Shown here: piece by piece, positions 1-7,831 of the stretch
Layout: each line of letters begins with the position of its first letter
How positions within the stretch are numbered: position 1 is the first letter of the stretch
DNA from: Verrucomicrobiota bacterium
GTDB taxonomy: Bacteria; Verrucomicrobiota; Verrucomicrobiia; Limisphaerales; UBA1096
DNA: 15,737 nt
Reading direction: 5' to 3'
NCBI GenBank assembly: GCA_003972865.1
Contig: QOAX01000063.1
Span: forward strand, 1-15,737
Made by a program: the position numbers and the translations under genes
The notes under the pieces: generated by a model
What the model was told of the DNA's origin: nothing
The model's database searches: none
What the model saw: the letters and a program-made list of their open reading frames with translations, nothing else

Positions 1-723
1 AACACCAACCTGCTGGCCAATGCCCCTGGCATGCAGTGGGAGGCGCGGCTCAGCGCCGGTCGCTCGGCGTTCTTTCGGCAGGAGCACGCCGCCGCCGAAC
101 TGCTGCTGGCATCGGTCGTCAACGCCACCAACGCACCAGACGCCGAGTTGGCGCGGGCTGAGTTTTACCTGGGCGACGTGGCCGCCGACCAGACCCGGCG
201 CACGCCCACGAACATGCTCGATGCGTTGCCGCACTATCAGCACGTGGCCTACGAGATGATCGCCAGCCCGCTGCATTCCCTGGCGTGGGGCCGTGTGGGC
301 GATTGTCATCTGCAGTTGGGCAACCTTGACCTGGCAGCGGAGGCGTACCGGACAGTGACCGAACTGCCATCCGCCGACATAACCACCCGCAGCCAGGCGG
401 GCCTTGGGCTGGCGCACGTGCTCGACGAGCAAGCCAAGACCGCCGGCGAAACGGAGGAGCGGGAAGAACTCCTGAAACGTTCGCTCGAGCAGTGCATGGA
501 GATCGTCTTCGGCGGCAACCTCCGCTCGGCCAACGAGAAGATGGATCCGTTTTGGGTGAAGGAAGCCGGACTGATGGCCGGTCGCCTGGCCGGGCGGCTT
601 GGGCGTGCGGAGCAGGAGCGGAAAATTTACTCGCGCCTGGCCGAGGAGCTGCCCAACATGCCACTTTGGCAGGCTAGGCTCGACGCCTTGCAGGCCAAGC
701 CGATAGCGCCCAGGAAACCGTGA
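1..723 (+). CDS. Helical-repeat (TPR-like) protein, 3' part only
   Basis: The reading frame is open to the left edge, so the true start lies outside the window; the first visible residues are NTNLLANAPGMQW and the stop is TGA at 721-723. About 240 residues are seen. The protein is mostly helical and alanine/leucine rich. The stretch encoded near 280-430, with GRVGDCHLQLGNLDLAAEAYRTV followed by GLGLAHVLDEQA, has the spacing and small/large residue pattern of tetratricopeptide repeats. No catalytic motif, signal peptide or membrane segment is visible in the part present. The next gene starts inside this gene's stop codon (TGATG), so the two are probably translated together. The function is unknown; a scaffold or protein-binding role is inferred only from the repeat type. 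The TPR call is by eye and could be another alpha-solenoid. Confidence 0.8.
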   Translation, partial: NTNLLANAPGMQWEARLSAGRSAFFRQEHAAAELLLASVVNATNAPDAELARAEFYLGDVAADQTRRTPTNMLDALPHYQHVAYEMIASPLHSLAWGRVGDCHLQLGNLDLAAEAYRTVTELPSADITTRSQAGLGLAHVLDEQAKTAGETEEREELLKRSLEQCMEIVFGGNLRSANEKMDPFWVKEAGLMAGRLAGRLGRAEQERKIYSRLAEELPNMPLWQARLDALQAKPIAPRKP

Positions 724-1610
724 TGCTTGGCCTGAAGGATTTGGCCGCCATCGCCGCGGAGCACACCGCCGACCTTGATGCCGAGGTGCGTCCATTTGAC
801 ATTGCCGGGCAAGTGGCTTTCCCCTCCACGCAACCGGCAATCATGGGGGTGATCAATCTCTCCGCCGACTCGTGGTATCGCCAGAGCATCTGCACCAGCG
901 TCGAGGCGGCAGTCGAGCGCGGGAGTAAATTGCAGGCACAAGGGGCGGCCATCATCGACATCGGCGCGGAATCAACGCTTAGCCAAGCGCAGCGGGTCAG
1001 CGCCGACGAGCAGAGACAAAGGCTCCTGCCGGTGATCGAACAACTAGCCTCACGGGCGGTCATCGTCTCCGCCGAAACCTACAATGCCGGGGTGGCCAGG
1101 GCCTGTCTCGAGGCGGGTGCCAAGGTTCTGAACCTCACCGGCACGGCGGACAGCGAAGCGATCTACCGCCTGGCTGTTGAGCACGATGCGGCAGTGATCG
1201 TCTGCTACGTCGCCGGCGACAACGTCCGCGAAGTCGGCGACATCCCGCTCGACGACGATCCCATCCCGCGCATGGCTGAGTACTTTTCGCGCGAGATCGA
1301 GACGGCCGGGCGTTGCGGCTTGGCCAAGGGCTTCGTCGATCCGGGGCTGGGTTTTTATTACGAGAATTTGCAGGACAGTTCGATGCGGATTCGGCACCAG
1401 ATGAAAACATTCCTGAACGCCTTCCGCCTGCGCAGACTGGGTTGGCCGGTGTGTAATGCCCTGCCGCATGCGGTCGAGTGTTTCGGGGACGAGGTGCGGA
1501 GCGCCGAGCCGTTTTTCTCCGTGATCGCTGCGTTGGGCGGGACGGACCTGTTCCGAACGCATGAAGTCCCCCGCGTCCACGCGATGCTCCGGACACTGGG
1601 GGTTTACTGA
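723..1610 (+). CDS. Divergent dihydropteroate synthase-like (pterin-binding) protein
   Basis: A 295-residue protein with the order of motifs of the DHPS/pterin-binding TIM barrel: MGVINLSADSW (41-51, cf. MGILNVTPDSF), IDIGAEST (78-85, cf. DIGGESTRPG), SAET (116-119), VLNLT (135-139), DPGLGF (206-211) and FRTHEV (277-282, cf. VRVHDV). Canonical FolP condenses p-aminobenzoate with the pterin pyrophosphate in the cytosol. Here several ligand residues differ: the Asp of the SVDT motif is Glu118, and the SRK motif that supplies the catalytic or binding lysine is replaced by NALPHAVECFG (245-255). The Asn of the fourth motif, the Asp of DPGxGF and the Arg/His near the end are kept. It may therefore be a DHPS relative with another substrate rather than FolP. 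ATG 723 is preferred over GTG 720 because AGGA at 712-715 is 7 nt from it. It overlaps the upstream stop by one base and the convergent mscS-like gene by 7 bp. Confidence 0.8.
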   Translation: MLGLKDLAAIAAEHTADLDAEVRPFDIAGQVAFPSTQPAIMGVINLSADSWYRQSICTSVEAAVERGSKLQAQGAAIIDIGAESTLSQAQRVSADEQRQRLLPVIEQLASRAVIVSAETYNAGVARACLEAGAKVLNLTGTADSEAIYRLAVEHDAAVIVCYVAGDNVREVGDIPLDDDPIPRMAEYFSREIETAGRCGLAKGFVDPGLGFYYENLQDSSMRIRHQMKTFLNAFRLRRLGWPVCNALPHAVECFGDEVRSAEPFFSVIAALGGTDLFRTHEVPRVHAMLRTLGVY

Positions 1611-2725
1611 GCCTGTTCCGGTGTGCCGCTCGGGAAGGTGTGGGTCAGCGGCGTGGCCAGCTTGACACCATGCTCACCCTGAAGCTCGAACGCCGCCAAC
1701 TTCACTGCATTGCGGGCGTTGACGATCTCGTGCTCGGCCTTGAGGTTGTAAAGCAGCCGCCATGTCACGGCGTGGTCGCCATTGTCGATCAGCTTGATGA
1801 CGCCCTCCCGCTCGGGGTTGATGGTGGCGGTAATCTTGCAGGCTCTTTTCCAGACATCGAGCAAATAGGCGTGTGCTGTTTCCGAGTTCGTCTCGTAACC
1901 GATGTTGAACTCGACGTAGTCATAAATTCCCTTTCTTGATTCGGTGGAGAGTATTTCAACCTGTTTGATCAGCAGCAGGGAATTGGGAATGGTAATGTTG
2001 TGGTTGCGGATGACGTCGCGCAACAGGGTCAGCGTGGTGCGGGTCTCGAGCACGATTGCGAGGATGTTTTCATCGGGGATGCGAATGACATTCCCCCGTT
2101 CGACATTGCCGTTGCTGATTACGATGATGCCGCTGATGAAATCCTTCAGCCAATAATCTTTTGTGGTAAAAATCAGGACAGCCAGCGCCCCGAGGAAACT
2201 GGTGGTCTGGAGCAACCACTGGAGCTGCCACAGGCTGAGAAAAATCAACCCAGAGATCACCCCAAGGAGCAATATCGCAATGAGTTTGAGGTTGTTTGAA
2301 GTGTACGATTCCACGTAAATGGAAGTGCCCTCGACCTCCCGCTTGCGTCCGTATTTCTTGAGGATCAATGAATGAGTGAGCTGCCAGATGAGGTACGTCA
2401 GCAACACCAGCAACCCGGTGTGGCTGATGTTGGAACCCAGTTGAAACTGGAATGCCACGGCAAAAAAATACGCCAAAAAGAGAACCGCATTTAAAATTCT
2501 AAGCAACCGAAGCTGGAACGGTGACGCGCCGACTGTCTGCACGCTGAGATGATTGATAATCTGCTTGCCGAAAATGAGGATCAGCAGATTGATGGTGAAC
2601 GTGATGTAATGGATCGGCTCGAGGTCGGTGAAGTAAGTCAACAGTCCCTCAAAGCCGGAGTCCTTGATTGAGTCGACGACATTTCCACCTGTGTTCGCGG
2701 GAGTGACGGTGTTGGTTTCGTTCAT
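1604..2725 (-). CDS. MscS-family mechanosensitive ion channel
   Basis: A 373-residue membrane protein. Hydrophobic segments lie at about 38-60, 75-97, 103-122, 145-171 and 176-203. The last, with FLGALAVLIFTTKDYWLKDFISGIIV, matches the pore-lining TM3 of MscS. It is followed by the beta domain: NVERGNVIRIPDE (207-219, usually VGDxIEI), a TTLTLLRDVI stretch and the typical TIPNSLL (245-251). The remaining 120 residues fit the alpha/beta cytoplasmic vestibule. Members open under membrane tension and release small solutes on osmotic downshock. The extra N-terminal helices make it longer than E. coli MscS (286 aa). It is last in the minus-strand operon, 12 bp after the secreted CBM-like gene, and no clear Shine-Dalgarno is seen. 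Parts of the gene (for example 2461-2520, about 38% GC) are more AT-rich than the neighbours. Its end overlaps the convergent DHPS-like gene by 7 bp, leaving no room for a classical terminator between them. Confidence 0.88.
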   Translation of the reverse strand: MNETNTVTPANTGGNVVDSIKDSGFEGLLTYFTDLEPIHYITFTINLLILIFGKQIINHLSVQTVGASPFQLRLLRILNAVLFLAYFFAVAFQFQLGSNISHTGLLVLLTYLIWQLTHSLILKKYGRKREVEGTSIYVESYTSNNLKLIAILLLGVISGLIFLSLWQLQWLLQTTSFLGALAVLIFTTKDYWLKDFISGIIVISNGNVERGNVIRIPDENILAIVLETRTTLTLLRDVIRNHNITIPNSLLLIKQVEILSTESRKGIYDYVEFNIGYETNSETAHAYLLDVWKRACKITATINPEREGVIKLIDNGDHAVTWRLLYNLKAEHEIVNARNAVKLAAFELQGEHGVKLATPLTHTFPSGTPEQAQ

Positions 2726-2737
2726 GGTTGGCGGGGG

Positions 2738-3685
2738 TTAATCGGTCGGGATCAACCGTATCCGGCGCACATCCATGATGGCGTTTCGCGTCTTCTTTAC
2801 CGGCTTGATCCAAAAACGGTGTTCGCCCTTGGCCAGGCGCACGGTGCCGACCCTGCGCGGGACGAAGTTTTGAAAGTGGCCGGTGTCCTTCACGGTGAAT
2901 TCAAGTTTTTGTCCGGCGACTTCGAGCGCGACGAGACTGCCGCCGTGGCCCTTGCCGCAGCCTTGATAGATTTCGACAAGGAACCTGCCGCCGAGCGCCA
3001 CTGTGAAGTCCCAGTAAACTTGATCCGTGACGTTCACCCAGTAGCCAATCGTGTTTTTGTGCGGCTTAGTTTCGTACTGCACCTTGGTGCTGCGCAGGGT
3101 CACGTCGCGCGCGTGCAGCAACACCGAGCGGTTGAGTGCCTGGCCAATCGGTTCGCCTTCAGGCGCGGGGCGTAGGATCAGCGCACGCACTTTTGGCGTC
3201 TTGCCGCGAAACTTGAGGTCAAGCTTCTGTTTCCCGGCCTGCACGAAATATATCTTTCCGAGGTTGACGTTGCGGAAGCGGTTGGCTGCGCCGGTGGCCT
3301 CGAGTTGGGTCGGGATGCGGTATGAGCTGATGTTCGGCACGGCGGTGCTTTTGCCATTTGCCAAGCTGTAAACGAGTTCCACCCAGTACTTGCCGGGGCG
3401 CGAGGCGTTGTAGTCCCACGATTGCGCCTGGCCAAGCGCATCTCCACTCGGCTGGAGGAGGATGCGGCCATCCGGCAGTTGTGGTGTGTCACCGAATCGG
3501 TCGGTGCGGGTCTCGTATTTCTTGTCGCCGTGGGTTTTCAGGCCGGTGTCGGTGATGCTGAACTCGAGATGCCGGAGTTTCAGGCCGTCCTGCACGTAAA
3601 CATTCGCGATGCGGTCAAGCGAATCGGCATTGGCAAAAGTCATGCCGATGACAAACGGAATTAAAGCTAGGGTATGTCGATTCAC
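2738..3685 (-). CDS. Secreted protein with C-terminal CBM-like beta-sandwich domain
   Basis: I start this gene at GTG 3685-3683, giving 315 residues. This start overlaps the TGA of the upstream gene (GTGA) and begins a good signal peptide: MNRH, a hydrophobic stretch TLALIPFVIGMTF, then ANA followed by Asp21 as a likely signal peptidase I site. The longer open frame, up to 3820, would put a basic, low-complexity tail in front of the signal peptide and run far into the upstream gene, so it is rejected. The mature protein is beta-rich. Residues 185-312 (DVTLRST, WDFTVALGGRFLVEIYQG, GKGHGGSLVALEVAG, TGHFQNFVPRRVGTVRLAKGEHRF, IMDVRRIRLIP) fit the galactose-binding-like or CBM6/35-like module (cf. 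DUF5077) seen in planctomycete and verrucomicrobial sulfatases and glycosidases. Residues 70-130 hold a second, weaker module of similar type (PGKYWVELVYSLANGK). No hydrolase motif is present. Sugar or polymer binding outside the cytoplasm is an inference. Confidence 0.75.
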   Translation of the reverse strand: MNRHTLALIPFVIGMTFANADSLDRIANVYVQDGLKLRHLEFSITDTGLKTHGDKKYETRTDRFGDTPQLPDGRILLQPSGDALGQAQSWDYNASRPGKYWVELVYSLANGKSTAVPNISSYRIPTQLEATGAANRFRNVNLGKIYFVQAGKQKLDLKFRGKTPKVRALILRPAPEGEPIGQALNRSVLLHARDVTLRSTKVQYETKPHKNTIGYWVNVTDQVYWDFTVALGGRFLVEIYQGCGKGHGGSLVALEVAGQKLEFTVKDTGHFQNFVPRRVGTVRLAKGEHRFWIKPVKKTRNAIMDVRRIRLIPTD

Positions 3686-6600
3686 CTGGTTTGGGTGAGC
3701 TTGGCTTGTTTTCTGAGCGGGCGCGGGCCGACCCAGCGGGTGTTGTATTTTTTGATCCAGCCGTCGTCGAGTTTGGGGCGGGGTTCGCGGCCGTAGCGCT
3801 GTGCATTCATGCCGTGCCACGGCAGCGGCTCGACGGTCCAGCCTTGGGCGACGTGGAAATCGGCGTCCTTGTCCCAGCCACTGGTGAACAGGAAAAAGTG
3901 GCGCGTGGTGCCGGGCGGCTGGCTTGGCAGCTTGCTCGCGGCGAAGTCGAGCGTCAGTTCATCCCCGGCGGCGACGAGGGCGAGCCGGTTGTCCTTGGTG
4001 GCGACGAGTTCGTCGACCACGCCGTAGCGGGTGACCCAGCCGGAGGGAGTGATGCGCCAGCTTGGCGTGTCGCTGGTCTGGTCGTGGATCGGGGTTAGCG
4101 GCAGGTGGCGTGGTAAATCTTCAATCGCACCATAGCCGTGCCAGTGCAGGTCGGTCGTGCTCGCATGCATCTCGGCGACGGATGGCAACGCTGTCTTTTC
4201 AAACAGAGCAATTCGGTTCCAGTGAATTTCGAATGCTGTCGAGAGCCGAAGCCGCTTGGCGCCGACCGGCAATTTGCCGGCCAGGTCGACGAGGATGGTC
4301 TTGGTTTTACCAACCGGCGCGCCGACGGTCACGCCCACGCTCTGCCAAGTGCCGTCGGCGAGCTGCGCCTCGAGGGTGGGGAAGGGGAACGGCAACCCGT
4401 CGTGATGCGAGGCGGCGATGTTGGCCATGCCGCCGCCGAAATGCAGCCAGCCGGTCATCGCGAGGGCGAGCGGCACACCGGCGTCAAGCGGGCCGAAGTC
4501 GAGTTCGATCGAGTACGGCTTGGCCAAGCCGCGCAACTGTGGCAGGCGCAGCTCGAGCGGTGAGACCCACTGGTCGTCGTTGGCCTGCAATGCGGCGGTG
4601 ATGTCGAGGCCGTCGCTGCGCTTGGCCTGGCGGAGCGGTTTGCGCTTGGCCAAGGCGATGAGCCCGGCCGGCGGGTACGGGCCGCTTGGGCGCAGCTTCG
4701 TCGTAGGGTGGATTTCGGTGCCGCTTGATACATCCACGGCGAGCAGCTTAGCCTCGTCAAGGTACAGGATCTCGCGCAGCTCCTCGGTGATCTGCAGCCG
4801 GTAGCTACCGTTGATCGGCTTGAAGTTCGACTCGTCGCCGATCCAGACGATTTCGTCCGGGTTGGCGTCGATGTAAATGCCCTCGGCGGCCGGCAGGCCA
4901 AGCGGCGACGCGCCGAGCAGGTCGGTGACGAACCGGTACCTTTCACCGTCCCAACCGTAAAGGTACGGGCAAGAGCCGGTCGGCAAAATCAACTCGGTGA
5001 GGGTGATGGTCTCGCCGCGTTTCACCTGCACGTCGAGATTGAAAAGGGAGAGGTCGAACCATCGGGCGTTGAGCGAGTTGAGCAGTTCGTTTTTGCCGAT
5101 GCCGATCTCGATGGGGAGAGATTGGACGGTGCGCTTGAGCCGCAGTCCGCTGGTGGTGGTCTCGATTTGGATGCCAATGCCGCTGGCGTTGGAGCGGTTG
5201 CCGTACAGGCGAATCTTGAGTTGCCGGTTGGCGTTGCCGCCGTCGTTGCGGAGAAATATCAGGCCGGATTCACGGGCGAGCAGCAGGTCGGAGTCGCCGT
5301 CTTGGTCGATGTCGGCGGCGGCGAGTTGGCTGACTTGGCCGGTGATTGAGTCGAGGCCAAGTGCGGCGGTGGCGTCGGTGAAGCCGGCGGTGCCTTGGTT
5401 GCGAAACGCCTGCACGCCGTCGCCGATGGCAAAGATGTCGAGCCAGCCGTCGTTGTCGTAATCGACCAAGCTGATGTCGGTGACGCCTGTCTTGGCCAAG
5501 GGGAGAGTTAGTCCGTCCTCGAGGCCGTTGAAGGTGATCTCAAGTTTGCCGTTGGCCAAGCAGACGAGGTCAGTGCGCAGATCGTTGTTGAGGTCGCCGG
5601 TGGCCAACGCGGTGGCGGCTGGCAGGGCGGGGAGGGTGTTGGTCGGCGAGTGGGCTGCGCCCCGGTTTTTTTGCAGGAACATTGGAGGTTGGCCGGTACG
5701 CGGGATGAACAGGTCAAGCATGTCGTCGTTGTTCCAGTCGTCCATGACGAGCTTGAGCGCGCCGGTGATCTGCGTCGGGATGCCGGAGGTTTTGGTGATG
5801 TCCTTGAAATAAATGCTGCCGAGGTTGCGGAATACCTTGAGGCCGGCGTTGCCGGGCTGGATGGCGAGCAGGTCGAGTTTGCCGGTGAAGTCGATGTCGG
5901 CGATGATGCCGTCCACTGCCTTGAGCGAGGCGAGCTTGGAGAACTTGGACAGGTCGCGCGCGAGGCCGTTGGTCGCGAACCGGTAGGCGTGCGAGCCGAG
6001 GTCGCCGAGCATCAACACGTCGTCGAACCGGTCGTTGTTCAGGTCACCAACGAGGCAGCGCGAGTAGCGGGCGCCATCGATGGCCGGGAACTCTAAACCG
6101 ACCGGCGTGAAAACAGCGTTGGTGTTCAGCAGTGTGCGGAAGGTGTTGGTGCGAGTGCGGACGAACAGGCTGTTGTTGCCGTCGTGGTTGAAATCGATCA
6201 CGCCGAACGGCCCGGAGAACTGGGTGGCGTTGCCGGCGAAGGCCCTGGCGGTGTCATCGACGAACGTGACCGCGATGCCGGAGGCGTCCGGCTGCGCGAG
6301 CTTGAACGGGATGAGCACCTCGGTGTAGATGCACTTTTCCCAATCGCCCGGCTGGTCTGGCATCGATCTGCCGGCGATGCGTTTTTGGTGCAGCTCAAGA
6401 GCGGCCTTGGCCTCGTCGGGGCGTCCGGCCGCCGTAAGGGCCTGGCTCCAGCTGTAGGCTACGCCAAGGTGGTTCTCCTCAAACGAGACGAGTTCCTCGA
6501 ACAACACGGCGGCCTCCTCGGCGTTGCCGGCGGCCAGATGCGCCTTGCCGAGCAGGTAGCCCACCGCGCTCACGGTGAAGTCGATGTCGTAGGCCTGCTG

Positions 6601-7005
6601 CAACGCCTGGATGGCTTCGGTGGGTTGGTCGAGTCGCAGGTGCGCGCAGCCAACCAGAAAATGCCCGGCGCCGAGGTTGACGTCGATGGCCAGGGCTTCC
6701 ATGGCGTATTTAATTACCTCTGCCGGCTGGTTGGCCAGACGATGGGCATTGGCCAGGTTCAGCAGGAGGTCGGTTTCGGTGCGTTTGGCCTTGAGCGCCC
6801 GGGCAAAGGCGTCGATGGCCTGTTGCGCCTGGCCGGCCTCGTAGTGGGTTTTGCCGGCCTCGAGCAACTGGTCAAAGTCGGTATCACCCCGGTCGGGCGC
6901 GCTGGTGAGCCAGGTAAAGATCACCGGGGCAAGCACCACCACGACAAGCAGCAACACGTATTTAGCGGAGGTTTGCGACTGGCCGGTGCCGGAGCCTGCG
7001 GTCAT
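3682..7005 (-). CDS. Membrane-anchored TPR / FG-GAP (VCBS) / ASPIC-UnbV repeat protein
   Basis: With ATG 7005 as start, 1107 residues. A short cytoplasmic N-terminus is followed by one membrane helix (about 15-33, KYVLLLVVVVLAPVIFTWL), so the rest is probably periplasmic or surface-facing. TPRs occupy about 44-205. An FG-GAP/VCBS beta-propeller region follows (about 245-590) with repeated calcium-loop-like motifs: DFNHDGN at 271, DLNNDRFDD at 321, DWNNDDMLD at 423, DLNNDLRTD at 471, DYDNDGWLD at 515 and DIDQDGDSD at 565. An ASPIC/UnbV-like segment (about 596-675: LKIRLYGNRSNASGIGIQI) comes next, then a 430-residue tail beginning SCPYLYGWDGERYRFVTD. Such proteins are numerous in Verrucomicrobia and Acidobacteria, mostly of unknown role; adhesion or polymer binding is often suggested. 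GTG 7074 would add 23 residues, but would leave no space for a promoter opposite the pseudopilin gene. It is first in the operon with the CBM-like and MscS genes. Confidence 0.85.
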   Translation of the reverse strand: MTAGSGTGQSQTSAKYVLLLVVVVLAPVIFTWLTSAPDRGDTDFDQLLEAGKTHYEAGQAQQAIDAFARALKAKRTETDLLLNLANAHRLANQPAEVIKYAMEALAIDVNLGAGHFLVGCAHLRLDQPTEAIQALQQAYDIDFTVSAVGYLLGKAHLAAGNAEEAAVLFEELVSFEENHLGVAYSWSQALTAAGRPDEAKAALELHQKRIAGRSMPDQPGDWEKCIYTEVLIPFKLAQPDASGIAVTFVDDTARAFAGNATQFSGPFGVIDFNHDGNNSLFVRTRTNTFRTLLNTNAVFTPVGLEFPAIDGARYSRCLVGDLNNDRFDDVLMLGDLGSHAYRFATNGLARDLSKFSKLASLKAVDGIIADIDFTGKLDLLAIQPGNAGLKVFRNLGSIYFKDITKTSGIPTQITGALKLVMDDWNNDDMLDLFIPRTGQPPMFLQKNRGAAHSPTNTLPALPAATALATGDLNNDLRTDLVCLANGKLEITFNGLEDGLTLPLAKTGVTDISLVDYDNDGWLDIFAIGDGVQAFRNQGTAGFTDATAALGLDSITGQVSQLAAADIDQDGDSDLLLARESGLIFLRNDGGNANRQLKIRLYGNRSNASGIGIQIETTTSGLRLKRTVQSLPIEIGIGKNELLNSLNARWFDLSLFNLDVQVKRGETITLTELILPTGSCPYLYGWDGERYRFVTDLLGASPLGLPAAEGIYIDANPDEIVWIGDESNFKPINGSYRLQITEELREILYLDEAKLLAVDVSSGTEIHPTTKLRPSGPYPPAGLIALAKRKPLRQAKRSDGLDITAALQANDDQWVSPLELRLPQLRGLAKPYSIELDFGPLDAGVPLALAMTGWLHFGGGMANIAASHHDGLPFPFPTLEAQLADGTWQSVGVTVGAPVGKTKTILVDLAGKLPVGAKRLRLSTAFEIHWNRIALFEKTALPSVAEMHASTTDLHWHGYGAIEDLPRHLPLTPIHDQTSDTPSWRITPSGWVTRYGVVDELVATKDNRLALVAAGDELTLDFAASKLPSQPPGTTRHFFLFTSGWDKDADFHVAQGWTVEPLPWHGMNAQRYGREPRPKLDDGWIKKYNTRWVGPRPLRKQAKLTQTR

Positions 7006-7080
7006 GCGCGGCAGGATAACGGCCGGTGCCGCCTTGACCAAGGTGAAACCGGTGCCTAACCTTAATGCGTTCACGTGCCC
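7006..7080. promoter_or_regulatory. Divergent promoter region between the TPR/FG-GAP gene and the pseudopilin-like gene
   Basis: These 75 bp must hold both promoters if ATG 7005 (minus) and ATG 7081 (plus) are the starts. On the plus strand TTGACC (7034-7039), a 17-bp spacer and TAACCT (7057-7062) form a weak sigma70-like candidate. It would give a leader of only about a dozen bases. I see no convincing minus-strand promoter and no Shine-Dalgarno for either gene. Confidence 0.3.
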
Positions 7081-7821
7081 ATGAACTTGCTGTCCCGGAC
7101 AGACTCACCCCGCTTGGCCAAGGGGTTCACGCTGATCGAGTTGCTGGTGGTGATCGCCATTATCGCGATACTCGCCGGGCTATTGTTGCCTGCCCTGGCC
7201 AAGGCGAAGGCGAAGGCCGGCCAGTCAGCCTGCCTGAACAACTGCAAACAGATCGGTCTGGCCGTGACGATGTACATTTCCGAGTACGACAACCGGATTC
7301 CCCTCTGTCGCAACTGGGGGCGGGCCTGGGGCGGGGATCATGCATTGCGCAATGACCTGGTGTGGATGCCGCAACTGCTCGAGCCTTACATCGGGAAAAA
7401 CACCGGCGCACCCGATCCCAAACAACGTCACAAGTCTCGGACGCCCCACTCCGTTTTTGCCTGTCCTGTTGCGATGAAGACGCAGGATCCGGGGATGCTG
7501 TCGAGATTCCGCAACAACAATAATGTGACCTACGTTTGGAATCACATTTACCTTACAAAAAGTCGTGGCAGCTATGAGGTGCGCCGACCGGTCAGCGGTC
7601 GTGAGGCAAGTGACTGCGTTAATCCGTCTCTCTCTGTACTGACCTGGGAGATGCCGTACTGGGACTACAAGACGATGCCTCACAAGCGGGGCATCGTGCT
7701 GAGTTACGTCGATGGCCACGCGGCCCGCATGAACGGCTCGCCCAAGGAATACGACTGGTGGGCCTACCACAGCCGGGACGGCTGGGAGGAGGGCGACTTC
7801 ACCTGCGGCAACCCGCACTGA
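7081..7821 (+). CDS. Pseudopilin-like protein with prepilin N-terminal motif and H-X9-DG domain
   Basis: A 246-residue protein starting at ATG 7081; GTG 7075, two codons earlier, is possible but less likely. The type IV prepilin signal is plain: short basic leader, cleavage expected after Gly15 (KG|FTLIE), Glu20 at mature position +5, then the hydrophobic helix LLVVIAIIAILAGLLLPAL. The KAKAKAG that follows is characteristic of verrucomicrobial members. The globular part contains H201, nine residues, then Asp211-Gly212, an exact H-X9-DG motif (prepilin-type processing-associated domain). In known members the N-terminus is processed by prepilin peptidase. These proteins occur in many copies in PVC genomes and usually lie alone, as here, not beside type II secretion or pilus assembly genes. 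Three cysteines in the globular half (51, 55, 128) are compatible with a disulfide. The precise role is unknown. Confidence 0.9.
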   Translation: MNLLSRTDSPRLAKGFTLIELLVVIAIIAILAGLLLPALAKAKAKAGQSACLNNCKQIGLAVTMYISEYDNRIPLCRNWGRAWGGDHALRNDLVWMPQLLEPYIGKNTGAPDPKQRHKSRTPHSVFACPVAMKTQDPGMLSRFRNNNNVTYVWNHIYLTKSRGSYEVRRPVSGREASDCVNPSLSVLTWEMPYWDYKTMPHKRGIVLSYVDGHAARMNGSPKEYDWWAYHSRDGWEEGDFTCGNPH

Positions 7822-7831
7822 AGCCGCTTGG

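Noticed and set aside
3686..3820. Upstream extension of the secreted CBM-like gene
   Set aside because: It would add about 45 basic, proline/arginine-rich residues before a clean signal peptide and overlap the preceding gene by 139 bp; it is the antiphase shadow of that gene.
6184..7059. Long open frame antisense to the TPR region
   Set aside because: It lies opposite a clear TPR coding region; its Gly/Val-rich composition is typical of an antisense shadow.
7006..7074. GTG 7074 start adding 23 residues to the TPR/FG-GAP protein
   Set aside because: It would abut the divergent pseudopilin gene and leave no promoter space; the ATG at 7005 sits just before the membrane anchor as expected.
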